Positions 7,340 to 12,341 of a DNA stretch of 13,831 bases are shown here, one piece after another. The stretch comes from Streptosporangiaceae bacterium (GTDB lineage: Bacteria; Actinomycetota; Actinomycetes; Streptosporangiales; Streptosporangiaceae): NCBI GenBank assembly GCA_030045175.1, contig JASIBM010000172.1, forward strand, positions 1-13,831, written 5' to 3'. Both the position numbers and the translations under genes were made by a program. Under the pieces are notes generated by a model. The model was given only the letters and a program-made list of their open reading frames with translations. It did no database searches and was not told the DNA's origin. The first letter of the stretch is position 1. Every line of letters starts with the position of its first letter.

Positions 7340-7355
7340 GCGAACGACAGTTCGA
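7340..7355. promoter_or_regulatory. LexA (SOS) box of the LysM gene
   Basis: GCGAACGACAGTTCGA fits the actinobacterial SOS-box pattern CGAAC-N4-GTTCG with perfect arms. It lies 16 bases upstream of the LysM start codon, next to a possible -10 (TACGAT on the minus strand, 7360-7355), so LexA bound here would block transcription. Confidence 0.85.
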
Positions 7356-7380
7356 TCGTATCTCTGTTCCATCGGATCAG

Positions 7381-7394
7381 CGTTCGATCGAACG
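7381..7394. promoter_or_regulatory. 14-bp perfect palindrome between the two SOS boxes
   Basis: CGTTCGATCGAACG is a perfect palindrome. Its half-site words GTTCG and CGAAC are the SOS half-sites in reversed order, so it does not fit a normal LexA box. It could be a site for another regulator or a degenerate LexA contact. Confidence 0.5.
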
Positions 7395-7442
7395 AAATTA
7401 CGATCGTGTTCTACACCAGGGGTACGACACTTTCCACAGCGG

Positions 7443-7458
7443 TCGAACAGATGTTTGA
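7443..7458. promoter_or_regulatory. LexA (SOS) box of lexA
   Basis: TCGAACAGATGTTTGA matches every position of the actinobacterial consensus TCGAACRNRYGTTYGA. It overlaps the -35 of the probable lexA promoter, as expected for autorepression. Confidence 0.92.
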
Positions 7459-7483
7459 TGTGGCTTGGCAAACCCGCTAGCGT
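7455..7483 (+). promoter_or_regulatory. Probable lexA promoter
   Basis: TTGATG (7455-7460), a 17-base spacer and TAGCGT (7478-7483) form a plausible sigma-70-type promoter. The predicted transcript start is about 30 bases before the lexA ATG, leaving room for its GGAGG ribosome site. Confidence 0.55.
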
Positions 7484-7519
7484 CGGCCTTGACAGCAAGC
7501 CACCGAGCCGGAGGTCACG

Positions 7520-8386
7520 ATGCACAGCGAGACAGATGACGAAGGAGCCAGCCAGACCTCACCCGGGTCCGGCGAGGACTCGCACGGCTTGGCTCACGAT
7601 GCCGGCATCGACCGGGCCGGCAGCCCGGCCTTCGACGAGGCCGGTGACAGTCCGGCACGGGGCAAGCCCGGCCGCAAGCCGCGGGGCAGTGTCCCTGCGC
7701 CGGTGCCCGACGGTCCTGACCAGCCAGATCCCGACCACGTGCTGACCTGGCGGCAACGCAAGGTGCTCCAGGTGATCCGCGAATCGGTGCAGCGGCGCGG
7801 CTATCCGCCTTCGATGCGCGAGATCGGCGAGGCGGTCGGCCTGACCAGCACGTCGAGCGTGTCGTACCAGCTATCGACCTTGCAGAACAAGGGCTACCTG
7901 CGCCGCGACGCGGGCCGGCCGCGCACCGTCGAGGTGCGACTGCCAGGTCACCCCGCCGTCCGACCCGAACCTGGTTTCGATGAGGACACGGCGATGGACA
8001 TCACGTCCCAGGAGGCGGCCTACGTCCCCGTGGTCGGCCGGATCGCCGCAGGCGGGCCGATACTCGCCGAGGAGGCGATTGAGGACATATTCCCGCTCCC
8101 CCGCCAGCTAGTTGGCACCGGCACCCTCTTCCTGCTCAAGGTCGTGGGCGATTCGATGATGAACGCCGGCATAGTCGACGGCGACTGGGTCGTCGTCAGG
8201 CAGCAGCCAGTCGCGGAAAGCGGCGACATCATCGCCGCGATGATCGAGGGCGAGGCCACAGTCAAGACATTCAAGCGCTCGGCTGGTCACGTCTGGCTGA
8301 TGCCGCACAACCCCGCCTACACGCCGATCCCAGGCGACGAGGCCGAGATACTCGGCAAGGTCGTGGCGGTGCTGCGCCGGGTATAG
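7520..8386 (+). CDS. lexA: SOS repressor LexA
   Basis: LexA represses DNA-damage genes and cleaves itself when bound to RecA filaments. This 288-residue form has a winged-helix DNA-binding domain at about 75-140 (LTWRQRKVLQVI ... GYPPSMREIGEAVGL ... GYLRRD). Its S24-type protease domain shows the Ala177-Gly178 cleavage site (GRIAAGGP), nucleophile Ser212 (VGDSMM) and general base Lys249 (EATVKTF). The first ~72 residues are an acidic, Gly/Pro/Ser-rich extension ahead of the HTH; E. coli LexA (202 residues) lacks it. ATG 7520 follows GGAGG at five bases. A later in-frame start would give a more usual length, but none with a clear ribosome site was seen. Autoregulation through the box at 7443 is expected. 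Confidence 0.97.
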   Translation: MHSETDDEGASQTSPGSGEDSHGLAHDAGIDRAGSPAFDEAGDSPARGKPGRKPRGSVPAPVPDGPDQPDPDHVLTWRQRKVLQVIRESVQRRGYPPSMREIGEAVGLTSTSSVSYQLSTLQNKGYLRRDAGRPRTVEVRLPGHPAVRPEPGFDEDTAMDITSQEAAYVPVVGRIAAGGPILAEEAIEDIFPLPRQLVGTGTLFLLKVVGDSMMNAGIVDGDWVVVRQQPVAESGDIIAAMIEGEATVKTFKRSAGHVWLMPHNPAYTPIPGDEAEILGKVVAVLRRV

Positions 8387-8504
8387 AGCCGGGTCTCCAC
8401 CGGGTCTCCGTCAGGTCTAAAGGGCCCTCGCGGCCGGCGAGCACCCCTCATACTCGGTAGCGATCACCGGACGTTCCGGCCGATCACGCCTCAAAGGGGA
8501 TTCC
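8387..8504. other. Gap between lexA and the DUF4232 gene
   Basis: It holds a 10-bp direct repeat CCGGGTCTCC (8389-8398 and 8400-8409), a weak five-pair hairpin CTCGC/GCGAG (8427-8441) that may end lexA transcription, and the palindromic core CCGGACGTTCCGG (8467-8479) flanked by two copies of CGATCAC. No clear promoter hexamers were seen. Confidence 0.4.
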
Positions 8505-9050
8505 ATGCGCTTGACAGCCCGTACCGTACGCAGAGCCGCCGTGGCGGCCCTTGCCTGCGCCGCGCTCGCCGTGCCTGCCATCGCCGTAGCCGCGCCGAAC
8601 ACGCCCGCTACCCCGCCTCCCACCACAGCGCCGGTGTGCCAGCCGAGCGGACTTGTGATCTGGCTCAACACGAGCGGTGACGCGGCGGCCGGCACCACCT
8701 ACTTCAAGCTCAACTTCACGAACCTGTCCGGCCACACTTGCACCCTGGAGGGCTTCCCCTACGTGCTCGGCGTCAGCCTCAGCGGACACCAGATAGGCAA
8801 GAGCGCGCTGCTCGACCACACATCCACGCCGCACATCGTCGCGATCGGCAACGGCAAGACCGCGTCGGCGGTCCTCGGCATCGTCGTTACCGGCAACTTC
8901 AGCTCGTCGCAATGCCACCCCGTCACCGCGGCCGGCCTCAAGGTCTACGCGCCGACAGGCGTCGCGACCACGCCGAAGGTGGTCCCGTTCCCGTTCGGTG
9001 CCTGCTCGAGCACAGGGGTGAGCTACCTGAACGTGCAGCCCCTGAAATAG
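8505..9050 (+). CDS. Secreted DUF4232-family protein
   Basis: The 181-residue protein starts with a typical Sec signal: Arg-rich MRLTARTVRR, an Ala-rich core (11-28) and a probable cut near VAAP (28-31). A Pro/Thr linker follows, then a beta-rich domain of the DUF4232 type: VIWLNTSGDAAAGTTYFKL, NLSGHTCTLEGFPYV, and a closing VSYLNVQP. Four cysteines remain after cleavage (45, 79, 137, 167), enough for two disulfides. Cys18 lies inside the signal core; no lipobox is convincing, so a released protein is likelier than a lipoprotein. The ribosome site AAAGGGG precedes ATG 8505. The family is common in actinomycetes and has no established function. It faces leuS tail to tail. Confidence 0.85.
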   Translation: MRLTARTVRRAAVAALACAALAVPAIAVAAPNTPATPPPTTAPVCQPSGLVIWLNTSGDAAAGTTYFKLNFTNLSGHTCTLEGFPYVLGVSLSGHQIGKSALLDHTSTPHIVAIGNGKTASAVLGIVVTGNFSSSQCHPVTAAGLKVYAPTGVATTPKVVPFPFGACSSTGVSYLNVQPLK

Positions 9051-9076
9051 GCAGCCATCGAAATAGCAGCGACCCG

Positions 9077-9112
9077 GGCCCGCGCGGCGCACTGGCAAGC
9101 GCCGCGCGGGCC
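9077..9112. terminator. Bidirectional hairpin terminator between convergent genes
   Basis: Bases 9077-9090 pair perfectly with 9099-9112 (14 pairs, nearly all G-C) around the loop ACTGGCAA. It fills the 64-base gap between the DUF4232 stop and the leuS stop. Neither side has a real T-tract, which is usual for high-GC actinomycete terminators. Confidence 0.85.
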
Positions 9113-9114
9113 GC

Positions 9115-11676
9115 TTACTCGGGCTCGGGAACTATGTTGACCAGCTTGGGCGCGCGCACGATCACCATCTTCACGCCCCGGCCAGCCAGGACCCTGACGA
9201 TGCCAGGCGCCGCGAGCGCCAGCTCGCGCAGCTCGTCCTCGCCGATGCCTGGCGGCACCTCCAGCCGGTCACGTACCTTGCCGTTGACCTGAATCACGCA
9301 CGTGACCTGTTCCTGGACGAGCAGGGCAGGGTCGGCCACCGGCCAGCCGGCCAGGGCCACCGAGGCTGTCCGGCCGAGCAGCTCCCAGCATTCCTCCGCC
9401 GTGTACGGCGCGAACAAGGACAGCAGCACCGCCAGCGTCTCCGCCGCCTCCCGCACAGCCGGGTCCGCGGCACCCGGCTTGGTGTCGATCGCCCGGCGGG
9501 TGGCGCTGGCCAGCTCCATCAGCCTGGCGACCGCCACGTTCAGCCGCGCCGTCTCGACCAGCCTGGTGACCTCATCAATCGTCTTGTGCGTGACCCTGCG
9601 CAGCTCGGCGCTGCCGTCGACGGCGATGCTGCTCGCTCCCCCGCCCTCGCCGCCCCGCAGACCCTCGCCGCCCTCGCCGCCCCGCTCGCCCCACCCGTCT
9701 GCGTCGACGCCGGCCTCCCCGACATCGGTGGCGATCCTGATCACCCGGCCGAGGAACTTGACCGACGCCTCGGGCCGCACGTCTGCCCAGTCGATGTCGT
9801 CCTCGGGCGGGCTGGCGAACAGCATCGTCAGCCTGATCGCGTCGACGCCGTGCGCCGCGAGCTGTTCACCCAGGTCCACCCCGTTGCCCAGGGACTTGGA
9901 CATCGCCTTGCCCTGGTTGATCACCTGGCCCTGGTTGACCAGCCGGCGGAACGGCTCGGTGAAGTCGACCATGCCGATGTCGTGCAGGAACTTGGTGAAG
10001 AACCGGCTGTAGAGCAGGTGCAAGATCGCGTGCTCGACGCCGCCCACGTACAGGTCGACCGGGCACCAGCGGCGCACCGCGTCCACCTCAAACGGCCCGT
10101 GCAGGTATCCGGGTGAGCAGTACCGAAGGAAGTACCAGGACGAGTCGACGAACGTGTCCATCGTGTCGGTGTCCCGCCTGGCGTGCCCTGAGCACTTGGG
10201 GCATTGCGTGTTCACCCAGTCGGCGGCACCGGCCAGCGGAGACGTCCCCTTCGGCGCCAGGTCCTGGCCGCGCAGATCGGGCAGCTCCACCGGAAGCTGC
10301 TCATCGGGAACCGGCACTTCGCCGCACGAGTCGCAGTACACGATCGGGATCGGCGCCCCCCAGAACCGCTGCCTGGAGACCAGCCAGTCGCGCAGCCGGT
10401 AGCTGACGGCCGCGCGGCCGAGGCCCTTGTCCGTCAGGATGGCGGTGATCGCCTCGATCGCCTCGGCCTTGCTCATCCCGTCCAGCGGGCCGGAGTTGAC
10501 CAGCGTCCCGTCGCCGGGCGTCGCCTGCCCGGTCTGCCCTGGGTCGGGCAGGTCGGTCCGCACGACCACCCGCACTGGCAGGCCGAACGCCTTCGCGAAG
10601 TCCAGGTCCCGCTGGTCGTGCGCGGGCACCGCCATGATCGCGCCGGTGCCGTAGTCCGGCAGCACGTAGTCGGCGGCCCAGACCGGTATCCGCTCACCGT
10701 TCACCGGGTTGATCGCGTGCGTGCCGAGGAACACGCCGGTCTTGGGCCGGTCCGCGGCCTGCCGCTCGATGTCGGTCAGCTTGCGCACCTGCGCCTGGTA
10801 CGCGTCAAGTTCCGCGCGGTGCTCAGCCAGGCAGAGCGCCTCGGCCAGCGGGGAGTCGGCGGCTACCACGAAGAATGTCGCCCCGTACAGCGTGTCCGGC
10901 CGGGTCGTGAACACGGTCACCGGCTCGGCCCTGCCCTCGATCGCGAACTGCACCTCCGCGCCCTCGCTGCGCCCTATCCAGTTGCGCTGCATCAGCAGCA
11001 CCCGGTCCGGCCACTGGCCCTCAAGCGGCGTCATGTCGGCCAGCAGCCGGTCGGCGTACTCGGTGATCTTGAAGTACCACTGGGTGAGCACCCGCCGGAC
11101 TATCTCGGCGCCGCATCGCTCGCACCTGCCGTTAACCACCTGCTCGTTCGCAAGCACGGTCTGATCGACCGGGCACCAGTTGACGTAGCCGTCGCCCCGG
11201 TAGGCCAGCCCCCGCTCATATAGGCGCAGGAACAGCCACTGCGTCCACCGGAAGTACTCCGGGTCACACGTATGCAGCCGCCGGGTCCAGTCGAACGACA
11301 GCGCGTACCGGCGGAACGAGCTCGCCTGGGTCTCGATGTTCGCGTACGTCCAGTCGGCCGGGTGGGAGTTGCCGCGGATCGCGGCGTTCTCGGCTGGCAG
11401 CCCGAAGGCGTCCCAGCCGATCGGGTGCAGCACGTTGTGCCCGCGCTGGAAGTAGTACCGCGCCATCGCGTCAGCCACGGCGTAGGCTTCGGCGTGGCCC
11501 ATGTGCAGGTCGCCTGACGGGTAAGGGAACATGTCGAGCACGTAGCTGCGCGGCCGGGGATCGGCTGGGTCGTCGCTGGCCAGGAACAAGCTCATGGCGT
11601 CCCACCTGGCCAGCCACTTCTCCTGGACCGACCGGGGGTCCCATTTGTCCTGCGTCCCGATATCCACGGCTGTCAT
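9115..11676 (-). CDS. leuS: Leucyl-tRNA synthetase
   Basis: Class I synthetase that charges tRNA-Leu with leucine, with an editing domain that removes wrong amino acids. The 853-residue protein has the HIGH motif as HMGH (58-61), the CP1 editing domain at about 230-420 (TTRPDTLYGATF, and DYGTGAIMAVPAHD with the editing Asp), a Cys pair near 447-451 plus CPKC (492-495) that may bind zinc, the KMSKS loop as AMSKS (591-595) after GK, and a C-terminal anticodon-binding part. A Gly/Glu-rich low-complexity stretch (about 660-682) sits at the catalytic/anticodon-domain junction. ATG 11676 is chosen (GAGGAAG just upstream) over an upstream in-frame ATG (11814), because the extra codons run through tandem repeats and do not resemble LeuRS. 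Confidence 0.97.
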   Translation of the reverse strand: MTAVDIGTQDKWDPRSVQEKWLARWDAMSLFLASDDPADPRPRSYVLDMFPYPSGDLHMGHAEAYAVADAMARYYFQRGHNVLHPIGWDAFGLPAENAAIRGNSHPADWTYANIETQASSFRRYALSFDWTRRLHTCDPEYFRWTQWLFLRLYERGLAYRGDGYVNWCPVDQTVLANEQVVNGRCERCGAEIVRRVLTQWYFKITEYADRLLADMTPLEGQWPDRVLLMQRNWIGRSEGAEVQFAIEGRAEPVTVFTTRPDTLYGATFFVVAADSPLAEALCLAEHRAELDAYQAQVRKLTDIERQAADRPKTGVFLGTHAINPVNGERIPVWAADYVLPDYGTGAIMAVPAHDQRDLDFAKAFGLPVRVVVRTDLPDPGQTGQATPGDGTLVNSGPLDGMSKAEAIEAITAILTDKGLGRAAVSYRLRDWLVSRQRFWGAPIPIVYCDSCGEVPVPDEQLPVELPDLRGQDLAPKGTSPLAGAADWVNTQCPKCSGHARRDTDTMDTFVDSSWYFLRYCSPGYLHGPFEVDAVRRWCPVDLYVGGVEHAILHLLYSRFFTKFLHDIGMVDFTEPFRRLVNQGQVINQGKAMSKSLGNGVDLGEQLAAHGVDAIRLTMLFASPPEDDIDWADVRPEASVKFLGRVIRIATDVGEAGVDADGWGERGGEGGEGLRGGEGGGASSIAVDGSAELRRVTHKTIDEVTRLVETARLNVAVARLMELASATRRAIDTKPGAADPAVREAAETLAVLLSLFAPYTAEECWELLGRTASVALAGWPVADPALLVQEQVTCVIQVNGKVRDRLEVPPGIGEDELRELALAAPGIVRVLAGRGVKMVIVRAPKLVNIVPEPE

Positions 11677-11736
11677 TGCTTCCTCGCGATGTACTCCGTC
11701 GGGCACTGGCACCCGGTTGACCTGCGGCTCCAAGCC

Positions 11737-11817
11737 CAGTGCTGCAAACACAGTGCTGCAAGCACAGTGCTGCAACACGTGCCGCAAGCACGGTGCTGCA
11801 ACACGGTGCTCCAAACA
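11737..11817. repeat. Six tandem 13-14-bp repeats in the leuS leader
   Basis: Six head-to-tail units of consensus CAGTGCTGCAARCA start at 11737, 11751, 11765, 11778, 11791 and 11804. Copies differ at one to three positions. On the minus (leuS mRNA) strand, adjacent units can form mini-hairpins such as GTGCT-TGC-AGCAC. The array lies between the leader hairpin and the leuS start codon. Confidence 0.9.
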
Positions 11818-11822
11818 ACAAA

Positions 11823-11845
11823 CGCCCCTCGATCCACGAGGGGCG
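11823..11845 (-). terminator. Terminator-like hairpin with T-rich tail upstream of leuS
   Basis: CGCCCCTCG (11823-11831) and CGAGGGGCG (11837-11845) form nine perfect pairs around a five-base loop. On the minus strand the stem is followed directly by TTTGTTGTTTG, the form of a Rho-independent terminator. A second stem, GCCGCGCC/GGCGCGGC (11846-11853 with 11871-11878), abuts it. Because no gene lies upstream on this strand before the divergent PKS gene, it may act as a leuS attenuator or simply block read-through into leuS. Confidence 0.68.
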
Positions 11846-11893
11846 GCCGCGCCAACGACTGAGGACGGTCGGCGCGGCTAACTAAGGAGCAGC

Positions 11894-12052
11894 ATGGAGC
11901 GACGCACGGGCCAAGGATATCTCAACTCGGGATGCGATCGCGCCCTCCGGATCACTAGGCGGCACCCCACCCCGTGGCGGGTGCCCGCACGCGGCGCCGA
12001 CGAGGCAAGCCGTCGCGACGGGACCACGCGGCGCGGCGAGCGGACTCGCTGA
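11894..12052 (+). CDS. Possible small Arg-rich ORF (52 aa)
   Basis: ATG 11894 follows an excellent AAGGAG at four bases and the frame runs to TGA 12050-12052. The product (MERRTGQGYLNSGCDRALRI and onward) is very Arg-rich with no recognised motif or membrane segment. In a high-GC leader such a frame can occur by chance, and the region is also rich in stems, so the strong ribosome site is the only real support. Confidence 0.27.
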   Translation: MERRTGQGYLNSGCDRALRITRRHPTPWRVPARGADEASRRDGTTRRGERTR

Positions 12053-12087
12053 TGGTAATCAAGTCGTGACGCGCCGTGTAATGATCC

Positions 12088-12117
12088 TTGACCAACGCCC
12101 CGGCCCGCGCAGATAAT
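12088..12117 (+). promoter_or_regulatory. Promoter of the PKS-like gene
   Basis: TTGACC (12088-12093), an 18-base spacer and GATAAT (12112-12117) each match the sigma-70 consensus at five of six positions. The predicted start near 12124 would give a leader of about 210 bases before the PKS GTG codon. Confidence 0.7.
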
Positions 12118-12278
12118 GGCGAGTCAGTCGGCCCGCGGGCCGCTGCCGCCAAGCGAACGACCTCCGGGTGAACGCTTAGGCAGGCTCGCCCAGCCGGTTA
12201 GCGCGACCGATCAGCATTGGCAACGGGGGTTGCCAGCCTGATCGAGGTGATGGCAGGCAATCCATATTCGGGGGAATC
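12118..12278 (+). promoter_or_regulatory. Structured 5' leader of the PKS-like gene
   Basis: The leader contains a perfect 14-bp palindrome CGGCCCGCGGGCCG (12129-12142), a stem AAGCG/CGCTT (12151-12155 with 12173-12177, extended by GCC/GGC with a bulge) whose loop contains ACCTCC, and a seven-pair inverted repeat TGGCAAC-GGGG-GTTGCCA (12218-12235). These could be RNA stems or operators; no known riboswitch was recognised. Confidence 0.4.
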
Positions 12279-12341
12279 ATGGATGTTCAATGCTGGCACG
12301 CACGCCGTCTTATGGCCGCGAATCGCGAGGCCAGGCCGTGA
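12279..12341 (+). CDS. Possible 20-codon leader peptide coupled to the PKS-like gene
   Basis: ATG 12279 follows GGGGG at four bases and encodes a 20-residue peptide starting MDVQCWHARR. Its TGA (12339-12341) overlaps the proposed GTG start of the next gene in a GTGA arrangement, a common sign of translational coupling. There is no homology support, and the spacing to the ribosome site is short. Confidence 0.35.
   Translation: MDVQCWHARRLMAANREARP

Larger units (their letters stand above)
11677..12087. other. leuS-PKS divergent intergenic region, leuS side
   Basis: Besides the repeats and terminator-like hairpin it holds the stem GGCACCC/GGGTGCC (11961-11985) with an inner CAC/GTG pair. GTGGTCCCG-type bases near 12025-12040 (minus strand) recall a T-box core only loosely. 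I could not identify a firm leuS promoter. Confidence 0.4.

Noticed and set aside
11677..11814. In-frame 46-residue N-terminal extension of LeuRS from ATG 11814
   Set aside because: The extra codons cross the tandem repeats, are Cys-rich and unlike LeuRS, and ATG 11676 has a ribosome site right where homology begins.
11673..11855. 60-codon minus-strand frame whose stop overlaps the leuS ATG (possible coupled leader peptide)
   Set aside because: It runs through the terminator-like hairpin and the repeats, has no clear ribosome site, and is Cys/Arg-rich by repeat composition rather than Leu-rich.
12000..12060. T-box-like core (GTGGTCCCG) on the minus strand upstream of leuS
   Set aside because: Only a few bases match the conserved T-box sequence; I found no stem I specifier loop or AG bulge, and the terminator-like hairpin lies over 150 bases further on.
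11955..12152. 65-codon minus-strand ORF upstream of leuS
   Set aside because: No recognisable motif or ribosome site, and it overlaps the divergent PKS promoter.
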